From: Enterobacter sp. 638
GTDB taxonomy: Bacteria > Pseudomonadota > Gammaproteobacteria > Enterobacterales > Enterobacteriaceae
Assembly (NCBI RefSeq): GCF_000016325.1
Contig: NC_009436.1
Coordinates: 2,232,001 to 2,296,000 of the forward strand
DNA: 64,000 nucleotides
Direction: 5' to 3'
Shown here piece by piece: positions 37,668-48,612 of the stretch. The notes below the pieces were generated by a model. That model saw nothing but the letters and a program-made list of their open reading frames with translations. It made no database searches and was not told where the DNA came from. Within the stretch, counting starts at the first letter, position 1. Each line of letters begins with the position of its first letter. The translations under genes and the position numbers were made by a program.

Positions 37668-39203
37668 ATGAGAAATAACACTCCTGTTACACAAAGCGAG
37701 TATTTGCTTAACGAAGAATCGACGCTTATGTCGACCACCAATACACACAGTCATATTACCTACGCTAACTCTGCCTTTATTGAAGCCAGCGGTTATAAAG
37801 AAGAACATCTTATTGGTGAACCGCACAACGTGATTCGCCATCCCGATATGCCGCCTGAGGCATTTGGTGACATGTGGTTTACCTTAAAGCAGGGCCAGAG
37901 CTGGACGGGACTCGTCAAGAACCGTCGGGGTAACGGCGATCATTACTGGGTTCGCGCCAACGTGACACCGGTATACCAGAACGATACGCTCACCGGCTAC
38001 ATTTCGGTACGTAATATTCCACCCCGTACAGAGATAGAAGCCAGTGAACGTCTTTACGAACGTGTGCGTAATAATGAATTAAACGGTCATCGTTTCTTTA
38101 AAGGGTTGGTTGTTCGCCGAGGTTTATTTTCATTCCTTTCACTTTTTAAAAAACTCAGCACGGCAAAAAGAGTGAACTATGGGATTGGAATGACTGCCCT
38201 TTTATCATTACTAATCATTTTTATCTCCCCCGAAAGGATAATGCAAAGCGGCGGACTTGTTGCGCTCTTTTTATTGCTTGGGGTTTATCTTAATACGCAG
38301 ATCAGTCGTCCTGTCAAAACGATAGTTCGTCAAATGCAACATGTCGTTTCCGGGCGTAAAACGGATTATTACCATTTTGATCGCGTCGATGAAATTGGCA
38401 TGATGATGCGTCTGGTGAATCAATCAGGTTTAAATTTGCGCTCGCTTGTGGATGACGTCGGAACGCAAATCGCCGGGATAAGTACGATCAGTCAGCAGGT
38501 CGCGAAAGAAGGCGCATCTTTACAGGCGCGTTCAGAAGAGACGGCGGATGATCTGCAGCAAACGGCCGCCGCCGTGGAAGAGATTGCCAGTGCCGTTCAG
38601 CAAACCGCCCAAACCGCAGGCGAAGCCATTTTAATGGCGGATCGTACCAGCGCCAGCGCGCACAGCGGCGAAACGGCCATGAAGCAAACTATCGGCATGA
38701 TGCAGTCGGTGTCGAAAGACAACAGTCAGATTGTCGACATCATTGGGGTTATCGATCGTATCGCCTTCCAGACCAATATCCTGGCCCTTAATGCCGCGGT
38801 AGAAGCCGCGCGCGCAGGCGAAGCTGGACGCGGGTTTGCGGTAGTCGCTGCCGAAGTCCGTAATCTGGCGCAGCATTCCGCCTCAGCGGCCAAAGAGATC
38901 AAAACGCTCATCGAGAAAAACGTTGCCAGCGTGAACGCAGGTGTGAATATGGTGGAACAAACCGAAACGCATCTCACGGCGATGATCGGCAATGTGCTGC
39001 AAGTGACGTCGCTTATCAAAGAGATCGGTCACGCCACGCAGGAACAGACACTGGCGTTGACGCTCATCAACGAGTCGATTTCCCGTATTGGCACGATGAC
39101 TCATAACAATACGGGCATGGTGGATAATGTGACAAACGCAGCGAATCATCTGACGCAGCGCACCACGCGTCTGCAACAGGCGATTGCGGTCTTCGGCGGT
39201 TAA
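37668..39203 (+). CDS. Aer-like PAS-domain chemoreceptor (energy taxis)
   Basis: 511-residue membrane-bound receptor. The N-terminal PAS domain (about 10-120) matches Aer: [14 protein letters not shown] start region, [28 protein letters not shown] and [14 protein letters not shown], so FAD/redox sensing is likely. A hydrophobic anchor near 185-225 is followed by HAMP and the methyl-accepting signalling domain with hairpin tip [34 protein letters not shown]. The C-terminus lacks the NWETF tether, as in Aer. ATG 37668 follows atggag; a longer frame has no support. Whether it is the only Aer in the genome cannot be told. Confidence 0.9.
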   Translation: MRNNTPVTQSEYLLNEESTLMSTTNTHSHITYANSAFIEASGYKEEHLIGEPHNVIRHPDMPPEAFGDMWFTLKQGQSWTGLVKNRRGNGDHYWVRANVTPVYQNDTLTGYISVRNIPPRTEIEASERLYERVRNNELNGHRFFKGLVVRRGLFSFLSLFKKLSTAKRVNYGIGMTALLSLLIIFISPERIMQSGGLVALFLLLGVYLNTQISRPVKTIVRQMQHVVSGRKTDYYHFDRVDEIGMMMRLVNQSGLNLRSLVDDVGTQIAGISTISQQVAKEGASLQARSEETADDLQQTAAAVEEIASAVQQTAQTAGEAILMADRTSASAHSGETAMKQTIGMMQSVSKDNSQIVDIIGVIDRIAFQTNILALNAAVEAARAGEAGRGFAVVAAEVRNLAQHSASAAKEIKTLIEKNVASVNAGVNMVEQTETHLTAMIGNVLQVTSLIKEIGHATQEQTLALTLINESISRIGTMTHNNTGMVDNVTNAANHLTQRTTRLQQAIAVFGG

Positions 39204-39598
39204 CGACCCTGGTACTGTTCGTCAGTCACTTTTTCCAGCCAGTCCACCGGGCTGCCGTTAACGGATTCGGCGATGGCGATGTGCGTCATCGCGGTCTGTG
39301 AGCTGGCCCCGTGCCAGTGTTTCACCTCGGGGGGTATCCAGGCGATATCCCCCTGATTCAGCACCTGCGCCTCTTTCCCCCACTCCTGCAACCAGCCTCG
39401 CCCTTGCGTCACGATCAGTGTTTGTCCCAGCGGATGGGTGTGCCACGCCGTGCGTGCGCCCGGCTCAAACGTCACCGTCGCACCGCCCACAGCCGCAGGT
39501 TCCGTGGCCTGAAATGGGGCATCGATGCGCACCGTTCCGCTAAACCAGGCCTCAGGCCCGCGAACTGACGGTAATGTTCCACTGCGTATAATTTTCAT
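39200..39598 (-). CDS. Small cupin-domain protein
   Basis: 132-residue single-domain cupin with motif 1 [23 protein letters not shown] and motif 2 [12 protein letters not shown]; the metal-binding His residues are present. Similar small cupins include mandelonitrile-lyase-like and quercetinase-like proteins; substrate unknown. Its 3' end overlaps the Aer-like gene by four bases (convergent). It is divergent from a LysR regulator 109 bp away, which probably controls it. Confidence 0.85.
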   Translation of the reverse strand: MKIIRSGTLPSVRGPEAWFSGTVRIDAPFQATEPAAVGGATVTFEPGARTAWHTHPLGQTLIVTQGRGWLQEWGKEAQVLNQGDIAWIPPEVKHWHGASSQTAMTHIAIAESVNGSPVDWLEKVTDEQYQGR

Positions 39599-39686
39599 GC
39601 TGCCTCCTGTCTGGATAGTGCGTTAACAGTAGCGCAAAGACAGCCGCAGCATTAGAGAGCATAATCAGAAAGGAACCATGAATTGA

Positions 39687-40628
<942 letters not shown>

Positions 40629-40923
40629 TGAATGAATTTCCCCTCAACCGGTTTCTTCGTCTGAAATGTACTCATAATTCAGTACGTTGTTTACCTCTTC
40701 TGCTCTGACCACACGATTTCCTTCGACTTGCATCACTTTCAGCCTGGTAATATTTTGCCTCGCTTATCGATTGCAGGTAGGATGCTTCGCCATGTTTTGC
40801 CTTATCCATACGCAGAATGACTGGAAAGGCGGCATGTGCCAGTGCAGAAGCAATCGTTTGGTTCGCAGACTGCCAGCGTACGGACATCCCTAAGATGATT
40901 CAGACAGGTAAACAGGTAACTCA

Positions 40924-42420
40924 ATGAAAACAAGCAATAAAAACGCAGCCGACCATCACGCTGCGAAACGTCGCTGGTTGAACTCTCACGAAGAGGGATA
41001 TCACAAAGCCATGGGCAACCGTCAGGTGCAGATGATTGCTATCGGCGGTGCTATCGGTACAGGGTTGTTTTTGGGTGCAGGCGCACGTCTGCAGATGGCG
41101 GGGCCTGCTCTCGCACTGGTCTATCTGGTGTGCGGAATTTTCTCTTTCTTCATTCTCCGTGCGCTCGGCGAGCTGGTGTTACACCGCCCGTCCAGCGGCA
41201 GTTTTGTCTCCTATGCGCGTGAGTTTTTGGGCGAAAAAGCCGCTTACGTCGCGGGCTGGATGTATTTCGTTAACTGGGCGATGACCGGGATAGTCGATAT
41301 CACCGCAGTTGCCCTTTATATGCACTACTGGGGCGCGTTTGGTGACGTGCCGCAATGGGTCTTTGCCCTTGGCGCGCTGGCGATCGTCGGCACCATGAAC
41401 ATGATCGGCGTGAAGTGGTTCGCCGAAATGGAGTTCTGGTTTGCGCTCGTAAAAGTGTTGGCGATTGTCATTTTCCTGGTAGTCGGTACGGTGTTCCTCG
41501 GCAGCGGTAAGCCGCTCGACGGCAATGCGACCGGTTTCCATTTAATCACCGATAACGGCGGATTCTTCCCCCACGGCCTGCTGCCAGCGCTGGTGCTGGT
41601 TCAGGGCGTGGTCTTTGCCTTTGCGTCCATCGAACTGGTCGGTACCGCTGCGGGAGAATGTAAAGATCCGCAGACCATGGTGCCAAAAGCGATTAACAGC
41701 GTGATCTGGCGTATCGGCCTGTTCTATGTTGGATCCGTGGTGCTGCTGGTTCTGCTGCTGCCGTGGAATGCCTATCAGGCGGGACAAAGCCCGTTCGTGA
41801 CATTCTTCTCGAAGCTTGGCGTGCCCTACGTCGGCAGCATTATGAACATTGTTGTGCTGACCGCCGCGCTCTCCAGTCTGAACTCGGGTCTCTATTCTAC
41901 AGGACGCATTTTGCGCTCCATGTCGATGGGCGGCTCAGCACCTAAATTCATGTCGAAAATGAGCAAGCAGCAGGTGCCTTACGCGGGCATTCTGGCGACG
42001 CTGGTCGTTTATGTTTTCGGCGTGTTCCTGAACTATCTGGTTCCTTCTCAGGTGTTCGAGATCGTGTTGAACGTGGCGGCCATTGGGATTATCGCCTCCT
42101 GGGCCTTTATCGTGGTGTGCCAGATGCGTCTGCGCAAAGCCATTAAAGAAGGTAAAGCGGCTGACGTGGCCTTCAAGATGCCAGGCGCGCCTGTCACTTC
42201 CTGGCTGACGCTGCTGTTCCTGTTCAGTGTTCTGGTGCTGATGGCGTTCGACTATCCGAACGGCACCTATACCATTGCGACCATCCCGCTGCTGGCAGTG
42301 CTTCTGATCATTGGCTGGTTTGGCGTGCGTAAGCGCGTGAATGAGATCCACAGCACTGCGCCGGTGATGGTCGAAGATGACCAACACGACGGCCCACTGG
42401 TTGAAGAAACGTCGCGTTAA
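40924..42420 (+). CDS. ansP: AnsP, L-asparagine permease
   Basis: 498-residue, 12-TM amino acid-polyamine-organocation transporter, close in length to E. coli AnsP (499). It shows the APC signature [16 protein letters not shown] in TM1 and [23 protein letters not shown] after TM2. Orthology is supported by the adjacent yncE and yncD, as in E. coli. SD aggtaa. The 295 bp before it contain no gene I trust; a 71-codon minus-strand frame there has no family resemblance. Confidence 0.93.
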   Translation: MKTSNKNAADHHAAKRRWLNSHEEGYHKAMGNRQVQMIAIGGAIGTGLFLGAGARLQMAGPALALVYLVCGIFSFFILRALGELVLHRPSSGSFVSYAREFLGEKAAYVAGWMYFVNWAMTGIVDITAVALYMHYWGAFGDVPQWVFALGALAIVGTMNMIGVKWFAEMEFWFALVKVLAIVIFLVVGTVFLGSGKPLDGNATGFHLITDNGGFFPHGLLPALVLVQGVVFAFASIELVGTAAGECKDPQTMVPKAINSVIWRIGLFYVGSVVLLVLLLPWNAYQAGQSPFVTFFSKLGVPYVGSIMNIVVLTAALSSLNSGLYSTGRILRSMSMGGSAPKFMSKMSKQQVPYAGILATLVVYVFGVFLNYLVPSQVFEIVLNVAAIGIIASWAFIVVCQMRLRKAIKEGKAADVAFKMPGAPVTSWLTLLFLFSVLVLMAFDYPNGTYTIATIPLLAVLLIIGWFGVRKRVNEIHSTAPVMVEDDQHDGPLVEETSR

Positions 42421-42438
42421 GCGTTGAACAAGCCATAA

Positions 42439-42466
42439 AAAAGGGAAGGCATCTGCCTTCCCTTTT
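42439..42466. terminator. Bidirectional terminator between ansP and yncE
   Basis: Thirteen-base-pair inverted repeat aaaagggaaggca / tgccttccctttt with a two-base centre, A-rich on the left and T-rich on the right, placed between two convergent genes. Confidence 0.9.
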
Positions 42467-42484
42467 CTTTTACAGCTAGCGCGA

Positions 42485-43546
42485 TTACAGCACGATGCGA
42501 ATCACATCGTCAGGCTGAGTGGCTTCTTGCTGACGGGTCGATTTCTGCTTCACCGTCACGTACAGCGTTTTGCCATCCGGTGACAGCGCCAGGCTGTTTG
42601 GGAACACCGGCGTATCAAGAGTTTTGATGACTTTATAGGTTTTGGTGTCGATGATGCTGACTTTACCGGCTTCGCGGTGAGTCACATACGCTTCGTTACG
42701 CGTTGGGTTAAACAGCACGGCGAGCGACTCTGGTGCGGCGATTTTTGCCAGCACGCTGCCATCTTTCAGGTTAACCACCAGCACTTCCGGCTGCTTTGAA
42801 TCCGTCAGAAACGCACGTTGCCCTGCGGTATCCAGGCTCAGGTTCAGGTAAAAATGCTCTTTCCCGTCGTCCTGCACTTTTTTATGGCTCACGACTTTGT
42901 GAGTGGCAGTGTCGATCGTGATCAGTTCGCCGTCGGCATTGGTGGTGTATAACCGTTTTGCCTGCGAATCCAGCGCCAGACCGGTACTGTATGTTCCGGT
43001 ATTGGTGATGGTGTCTTTTAGTTTCAGCGTTTCACCATCAATCACCCAAATCACGCTCTCTTTGCCCACCCCTGTGATGTACACGGTATTAGTGGTGTCA
43101 TCCGCCACCAGCTCGCGTGGCTGGAGAGGCTTAACAGTCTCGGTACGCTTACGATCGTCCAGCACCAGACGGCCTTTCACTTCACCCGTTTTGGCATCAA
43201 TCGCCGTGACGGCGCTGTTGGTCGTATTGCCAAACCACAGCGTTTGCGTCTTGCTGTTGATGGTTGCGCCGAAAGGTTTCAGATCGTTATGGATCGCCTG
43301 CGTCACGTCGAGCGTGACGGGATCAAGACGATACACCACACCACCTTTGTCCGTTTTACGGCTTTGCGTGGTGGCCACCCACAGGGCATTTTCCTGCTGG
43401 CTCACGGCCATTTCGTATGCGCCCTTGCCTACCGCTTTGCGCAGCATCTCTTCTGCAGCATGAACATTGAACGAACCCGCGATCAGTAAAGAACCTAACA
43501 GCAGTGAACCACGCAGACGCGGCGAGCACAGATGAGGTAATGACAT
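42485..43546 (-). CDS. yncE: YncE, periplasmic seven-bladed beta-propeller protein
   Basis: 353-residue periplasmic protein, identical in length to E. coli YncE. The signal peptide ends with FNVHA near residue 30. It is built of repeated WD-like blades: GVVYRLDPVTLDV, SAVTAIDAKTGEV, GELITIDTATHKV, GKVSIIDTKTYKV. E. coli YncE binds single-stranded DNA in vitro and its gene is iron-responsive; its role is not settled. ATG 43546 follows taaggga; in-frame upstream codons are not supported. It shares a 265-bp region with yncD. Confidence 0.93.
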   Translation of the reverse strand: MSLPHLCSPRLRGSLLLGSLLIAGSFNVHAAEEMLRKAVGKGAYEMAVSQQENALWVATTQSRKTDKGGVVYRLDPVTLDVTQAIHNDLKPFGATINSKTQTLWFGNTTNSAVTAIDAKTGEVKGRLVLDDRKRTETVKPLQPRELVADDTTNTVYITGVGKESVIWVIDGETLKLKDTITNTGTYSTGLALDSQAKRLYTTNADGELITIDTATHKVVSHKKVQDDGKEHFYLNLSLDTAGQRAFLTDSKQPEVLVVNLKDGSVLAKIAAPESLAVLFNPTRNEAYVTHREAGKVSIIDTKTYKVIKTLDTPVFPNSLALSPDGKTLYVTVKQKSTRQQEATQPDDVIRIVL

Positions 43547-43627
43547 GACGACTCCCTTAGATAAAAAATGTGTAATGCCGACAGTGCTTCCTTGAGACGA
43601 AGTCATCGCTTCGTCATGTTTATTGTT

Positions 43628-43646
43628 GAGAATAGTAATCATTATT
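43628..43646. promoter_or_regulatory. Fur box between yncE and yncD
   Basis: The 19-mer beginning gagaatag and ending taatcattatt matches the Fur consensus GATAATGATAATCATTATC at 15 of 19 positions, with the right half almost perfect. It lies 82 bp from yncE and 166 bp from yncD, so iron repression of either or both is possible. Confidence 0.75.
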
Positions 43647-43811
43647 CCCGTGAATGTGGAGTCATTGTTTCCTGTTTCGCTCTCCGCCCTCTTTTTATCT
43701 ACACTTCCATTAACGCAATGTGCTGTTAAAGTTTTCATAATGTTTACAAAAGATTTACCATACGCACATGTGTTCCATTTGGTTCGTCACTTTCTCAACT
43801 GGCTTTTATTC

Positions 43812-45926
43812 ATGAAAATCATTTCCGCCCGGCAGGCAACGCTCTCCCTATTATGGGTTCCGATCGTCCTGGCCCCCGCAGTTGCGCTCGCCGCACAAGA
43901 ACAAACGATGATCGTCAGCGCGACTCCGCAGACCGTTTCTGAACTGGATACCCCGGCCGCCATCAGCGTGGTTAACGGGGACGACATGCGCCAGGCCGCA
44001 CCGCGCATTAACCTTTCGGAATCTCTCGGTAGCGTGCCCGGCTTACAAATTCAAAATCGTCAGAATTACGCCCAGGATTTACAGCTTTCGATGCGCGGAT
44101 TTGGGGCGCGTTCGACCTTTGGCGTGCGCGGTATCCGTATGTATGTGGACGGTATTCCGGCCACCATGCCGGATGGCCAGGGGCAGACGTCTAATATCGA
44201 TCTTTCCAGTATTGAGAGCGTCGAAGTACTGCGCGGTCCGTTTTCGGCGCTGTACGGAAACGCCTCGGGCGGCGTGATTAACATCGCCACTCAGACGGGT
44301 CAGCAACCGCCAACGATTGAAGCCAGCAGCTATTACGGCAGCTACGGCACCTGGCGTTACGGTATGAAAGCGACGGGTGCGATGGGCGATGGTACCCACG
44401 CCGGCGACGTGGATTACACGGTGTCGACAACGCGTTTCACCACCAAAGGCTATCGCGATCACAGCGGCGCGCGCAAAAATCTCGCCAACGCGAAACTCGG
44501 CGTGCGCGTTGATGATGCCAGCAAGCTGACGCTTATCTTTAACAGCGTGGACATGAAAGCCAACGATCCGGGCGGTCTGGATTATCAGGAGTGGCGTGAC
44601 AATCCACGTCAGTCGCCGCGCGGCGATCAGTACAACACGCGCAAAACCATCAAACAAACGCAGGCGGGTTTGCGCTATGACCGCCAGCTAAGCGAGCTGG
44701 ACGATCTCAGCGTGATGGCCTATGCGGGCGAGCGCGAAATGACGCAGTATCAGTCGATCCCTTATCAGCCGCAGCTTCGCCCTACCCACTCCGGCGGCGT
44801 AATCGACATGCAGCGTCACTATCAGGGTATCGATACCCGCTGGACGCACCGCGGTGAACTGCTGGTTCCCGTAACGATCACGACCGGTCTTAATTACGAA
44901 AACATGCGCGAAGATCGTCGCGGCTACGAAAACTTTGTGATGCGTGACGGCGTTCCGGATTACGGTGTGAAGGGCGATAAACGCCGCGACGAACGTAATC
45001 TGATGTGGAATGTGGATCCGTATCTGCAAACCAGCTGGCAGCTCACGCAAAAACTGTCCTTGGACGCGGGCGTGCGCTACAGCTCGGTGTGGTTCGATTC
45101 AAACGATCGTTACGTGCAAGGCGCAAACGGCGATGACAGCGGCGAGGCGAGCTATCACAAATGGCTCCCGGCCGGATCGCTCAAATATTCTGTAACCGAC
45201 GCGTGGAATCTATATACTGCAGCGGGACGCGGATTTGAAACGCCGACCATCAACGAACTGTCGTATCGTTCCGGTAACCAGAGCGGCCTGAATTTTGCGC
45301 TAAAACCGTCAACCAATAATACGTACGAAGTGGGCAGTAAAACGCGCGTGGGGAACGGTTTGCTGACGGCTGCGTTATTCCGTACCGATACTGACGACGA
45401 AATCGTGGTTGATGCCAGTTCTGGCGGGCGCACCAGCTATAAAAATGCCGGGAAAACGCGCCGTCAGGGCGTGGAAGTGTCTCTCGATCAGCAGTTTGCC
45501 GAGAACTGGAAGCTGAAAATGGCCTGGACCTATCTGGATGCCACCTATCGCACCAACGTCTGTTCTGACGGCGATTGCAATGGCAACCGCATGCCGGGGA
45601 TCGCGCGCAATATGGGCTATGCGTCATTTGGCTGGCAGCCGGAAGAAGGCTGGTACGCCGGGTCTGATATCCGTTATATGAGTGACATTATGGCGGATGA
45701 CGAAAACAGCGCCAAAGCCCCTTCGTATACGCTTGTTGGCCTGAATACCGGATACAAATTCAATTACGGCAATTGGGGAATGGACGTCTTTGGGCGCGTC
45801 GATAATCTGTTCGACAAAGAATATGTCGGATCGGTCATCGTCAATGAGTCTAATGGCCGCTATTACGAACCGGCTCCAGGCCGAAACTACGGCGTAGGGA
45901 TGTCTGTTTCATACCGCTTTGAGTAA
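43812..45926 (+). CDS. yncD: YncD/PqqU-type TonB-dependent outer-membrane receptor
   Basis: 704-residue 22-strand outer-membrane receptor. Signal peptide to about residue 28, TonB box EQTMIVSAT, plug domain with NLSESLGSVPGLQIQNRQNY and VEVLRGPFSALYGNASGGVINI, and barrel ending in YRFE. It is colinear with E. coli YncD, reported as a receptor for the cofactor PQQ and for some phages. I start at ATG 43812, whose N-terminus MKIISARQ matches E. coli. A Fur box lies upstream. Confidence 0.95.
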   Translation: MKIISARQATLSLLWVPIVLAPAVALAAQEQTMIVSATPQTVSELDTPAAISVVNGDDMRQAAPRINLSESLGSVPGLQIQNRQNYAQDLQLSMRGFGARSTFGVRGIRMYVDGIPATMPDGQGQTSNIDLSSIESVEVLRGPFSALYGNASGGVINIATQTGQQPPTIEASSYYGSYGTWRYGMKATGAMGDGTHAGDVDYTVSTTRFTTKGYRDHSGARKNLANAKLGVRVDDASKLTLIFNSVDMKANDPGGLDYQEWRDNPRQSPRGDQYNTRKTIKQTQAGLRYDRQLSELDDLSVMAYAGEREMTQYQSIPYQPQLRPTHSGGVIDMQRHYQGIDTRWTHRGELLVPVTITTGLNYENMREDRRGYENFVMRDGVPDYGVKGDKRRDERNLMWNVDPYLQTSWQLTQKLSLDAGVRYSSVWFDSNDRYVQGANGDDSGEASYHKWLPAGSLKYSVTDAWNLYTAAGRGFETPTINELSYRSGNQSGLNFALKPSTNNTYEVGSKTRVGNGLLTAALFRTDTDDEIVVDASSGGRTSYKNAGKTRRQGVEVSLDQQFAENWKLKMAWTYLDATYRTNVCSDGDCNGNRMPGIARNMGYASFGWQPEEGWYAGSDIRYMSDIMADDENSAKAPSYTLVGLNTGYKFNYGNWGMDVFGRVDNLFDKEYVGSVIVNESNGRYYEPAPGRNYGVGMSVSYRFE

Positions 45927-45933
45927 TTAAAAA

Positions 45934-45958
45934 CCCCGGCAACGCTCTGTTGCCGGGG
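45934..45958 (-). terminator. Rho-independent terminator of the chemoreceptor gene
   Basis: Ten-base-pair stem ccccggcaac / gttgccgggg with a five-base loop; on the minus strand it is followed by five T residues. It lies five bases beyond the receptor stop and also separates it from convergent yncD. Confidence 0.9.
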
Positions 45959-45963
45959 GATTG

Positions 45964-47502
45964 TTACGCGGCTCTGGCGTTCTGTTCTAAGCGGAAGGCC
46001 GCTACCAGTGACTCCAGCAAGCGCGCCTGATCTTCCAGCGCTCCCGCTGCTGAAGATGATGCTCCCACCAAAGACGCGTTCTGTTGCGTCGTGCTGTCCA
46101 GTTCCATTACGGCGCGGGATATCTGCTCAATTCCGCGGCTCTGCTCCTCAGACGCCGACGAAATTTCGCCCATAATATCGTTCACGCGCGTGACGGAATG
46201 GACCACCTGCTCCATGGTTTGCCCGGCCTTGGTCACCAGATCGCTGCCCGTTGTAATGCGCGAGACGGATTCACTGATCAGCAGTTCGATATCTTTCGCG
46301 GCCTGCGAACTGCGCTGGGAAAGACTGCGAACTTCACTGGCCACCACGGCAAATCCACGGCCCTGTTCCCCGGCACGCGCGGCTTCGACGGCGGCGTTCA
46401 GCGCCAGAATATTGGTCTGGAAAGCAATGCTGTTGATCACAGCGGTAATGTCGGCGATTTTCTTCGAACTGGTGTTGATATCACTCATGGTGCTGACGAC
46501 ATCGCGCATCACCCGGCCGCCCTGGGTGGCGGTCTGTGACGCTTCCGCGGCCAGTTTGCTGGCATGGCGCGCGTTATCAGCGTTGTTTTTCACCGTTGCC
46601 GTTAACTCTTCCATACTGGCTGCCGTTTCCACGACCGCAGCAGCCTGCTGCTCAGTGCGTGACGAAAGATCGGTATTTCCCTCGGCAATCTCACTCGCGG
46701 CCAGCGACACCTGCGCGACGCTGGTACGCACTTCGCCAATCATGGCACGCAGCTTGTCGTTCATGCGCCCCATCGCGCCCGTCAATTTACCGAGTTCATC
46801 ATCACCCTGCGGGTGAATATCCGAACTCAGATCGCCACTGGCAATCCGTTCAGCCAGCTGCAGATTGTGTCTGACCGGATGGGTAATCTGACGGGTCACC
46901 CACCATGAAACCAGTATGCCAAACAGCACGGCGACGACACCGACAATTGCGGTAATGGTACTTGAGCTGTTGGCAAGTGAGTCGTTATGAATTTTCACCA
47001 GAGCGATAATTTCGCGAATAGACGCGCTGCTGTCATCACCTGCGGTTTTGACTTTATCTTCAGCAACTTTTAGCGCTTGCTGCGCGGTTGTATCGTCTTT
47101 ATTCGCGTTAAGCGCGGCCATTGCGGTTTGCATTTCGGCAACGCTGCTTTCAAAACGCGCCAGATTTTCGGCAATAGCATTAATAATGACGCCTTCCTGA
47201 GGAGTCCATTCCAGTGTTTTTGCTTCTGCTGTTATTTCCGCCGCGTGTTTAACGTATTTCGCCATTAGCTGACCCGATTTTTCGTCTCCGTTATAGAGAA
47301 ATTTAAGACGATTAATCTTGGCCTGAAAAACTTCGATGTTAACGTTATAAATAAGGTTGGTTTGTTGATAGACGTCGCGAATCTCTTTAAAGCGTAATAC
47401 GCTCATGATGGTTGATACCGCTACCAGCAACAATACCAGACCAAACCCCGCCGCGAGCTTTCTGCTCATTTTTATATTACGTAATCGTTGGCTGAAACTC
47501 AT
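45964..47502 (-). CDS. Methyl-accepting chemotaxis protein with periplasmic four-helix sensor
   Basis: 512-residue transmembrane chemoreceptor. TM1 about 19-38, a helical periplasmic sensor (about 40-185) of the 4HB/TarH-like kind, TM2 about 187-207, HAMP ([22 protein letters not shown]) and a signalling domain with tip [34 protein letters not shown]. There is no C-terminal NWETF pentapeptide for CheR/CheB, so it probably relies on other receptors for adaptation. Ligand unknown; it is not Trg, Tsr, Tar or Tap by its sensor. ATG 47502 follows gaggagc. A sigma-28 -10 lies 37 bases upstream. Confidence 0.9.
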   Translation of the reverse strand: MSFSQRLRNIKMSRKLAAGFGLVLLLVAVSTIMSVLRFKEIRDVYQQTNLIYNVNIEVFQAKINRLKFLYNGDEKSGQLMAKYVKHAAEITAEAKTLEWTPQEGVIINAIAENLARFESSVAEMQTAMAALNANKDDTTAQQALKVAEDKVKTAGDDSSASIREIIALVKIHNDSLANSSSTITAIVGVVAVLFGILVSWWVTRQITHPVRHNLQLAERIASGDLSSDIHPQGDDELGKLTGAMGRMNDKLRAMIGEVRTSVAQVSLAASEIAEGNTDLSSRTEQQAAAVVETAASMEELTATVKNNADNARHASKLAAEASQTATQGGRVMRDVVSTMSDINTSSKKIADITAVINSIAFQTNILALNAAVEAARAGEQGRGFAVVASEVRSLSQRSSQAAKDIELLISESVSRITTGSDLVTKAGQTMEQVVHSVTRVNDIMGEISSASEEQSRGIEQISRAVMELDSTTQQNASLVGASSSAAGALEDQARLLESLVAAFRLEQNARAA

Positions 47503-47538
47503 CTTCCTGCTCCTCAAAAGGCAAACGTGCCTGATCCT

Positions 47539-47546
47539 TTATCGGC
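47539..47546 (-). promoter_or_regulatory. Flagellar sigma-28 (FliA) promoter -10 element
   Basis: The minus strand reads gccgataa, a perfect eight-base match to the FliA -10, 36 bases before the chemoreceptor start codon. The -35 at the 11-base spacing is poor compared with TAAAGTTT. The exact -10 in front of a chemotaxis gene makes class-3 flagellar control likely. Confidence 0.7.
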
Positions 47547-47688
47547 AGGATTTTCGGTTAATGCATAGCCATCTGGTCTTATCTGTCACAGAAATGAAAT
47601 AACGTTCCCGGCAAACATTCGTCACCGGGAAAATAATTAAGAAAGGAGATAGTTTATATATAAAACTAAAACTGAATTAAATAACCCC

Positions 47689-48357
47689 CTAACTAAAATA
47701 TTGTTGCAATAAGAGCGATGTTGACTCATCAATCAGTTTATCTATCGCTTTTTGACAGGAAACGACATCACCGCGCTCGAGATCGTCCAGCAGTTGATCG
47801 TAACGATAAGGGTATTTCGCGATGTCGTGCTCATCTTCATGAAGATAGTTAAAACAGGGACCAATGCGCACCCAAAGTTGTTCAATCAGCGAGGTCAACG
47901 TTGGCATATGGGCAAATTCGTAGAGCCTGAAGCGAAATACGCGGTTAGCATGCAACGCACGTTGTGCATTGCCGTTACGCATCGCTTCATGAAATTTCTC
48001 CGCCAGATCGCGTAATTCTTGTACTTTGCTGGCAGACATATTTTCACACGCTGCCGCTACCGCCATGGTTTCAAGCTGTTTACGAATGGCGTTAATTTCG
48101 GTGTAGCGTTCCAGAGTGATTTCCGGTACCAAAAATGCCTGAGCGGGGGTCGCTTGTAACGCTCCGGAAGACACCAGTCGCAACAATGCCTCACGCACAG
48201 GAGTGATACTGGTGCCTAATTTATCAGCAATTTCTTTTGTAATAAGTCTCGCACCGGGTTTAAGTGCGCCAGCAATCAGCGCTCCCTTAAGACTGACCTC
48301 CACCTGCATAGTGAGGCTCAGACGTTGTGCTTTTTCCAAGTTTTCCAAATCAAGCAT
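47689..48357 (-). CDS. mcbR: McbR (YncC), GntR/FadR-family regulator
   Basis: 222-residue GntR-type regulator. The winged-helix domain (about 10-75) shows LKPGARLITKEIADKLG, then TSITPVREALLRLVSSGAL. The C-terminal FCD helical domain carries the metal/ligand pocket (His in LHANRVFRFRLYE). E. coli McbR (221 residues) represses mcbA and influences biofilm mucoidy. ATG 48357 follows aaggaa; an earlier in-frame ATG lacks an SD. It is adjacent to curA as in E. coli. Confidence 0.88.
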   Translation of the reverse strand: MLDLENLEKAQRLSLTMQVEVSLKGALIAGALKPGARLITKEIADKLGTSITPVREALLRLVSSGALQATPAQAFLVPEITLERYTEINAIRKQLETMAVAAACENMSASKVQELRDLAEKFHEAMRNGNAQRALHANRVFRFRLYEFAHMPTLTSLIEQLWVRIGPCFNYLHEDEHDIAKYPYRYDQLLDDLERGDVVSCQKAIDKLIDESTSLLLQQYFS

Positions 48358-48585
48358 GTTAATTTCCTTCTGCTTAAAATAAGCGCTATTCACCGCTCCG
48401 TTTTGCCCCCTAACGGTGCTCGCCAGATATATCCTGTATTTTCATGCCTGGTGTTGGGAATGTCGCAAAAAAAATCAAGAATGCAAAATGATGTTAATTC
48501 ACACCGCTCATCTCACTCTATCGAGAGAGTGGATGGCTATGCTTGTATTATTAAAGACATTATAGTCAAAAATTAAGAATATATT

Positions 48586-48605
48586 ATGGCGGATATTTCC
48601 GCCAT
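48586..48605 (-). terminator. Rho-independent terminator of curA
   Basis: Perfect 8-bp stem atggcgga / tccgccat with a four-base loop, eight bases after the curA stop, with an AT-rich tail ending in a T-run on the minus strand. Confidence 0.8.
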
Positions 48606-48612
48606 ATAAGCT

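Noticed and set aside
40672..40887. 71-codon minus-strand frame upstream of ansP
   Set aside because: No SD, no family resemblance, located in the region expected to hold the ansP promoter.
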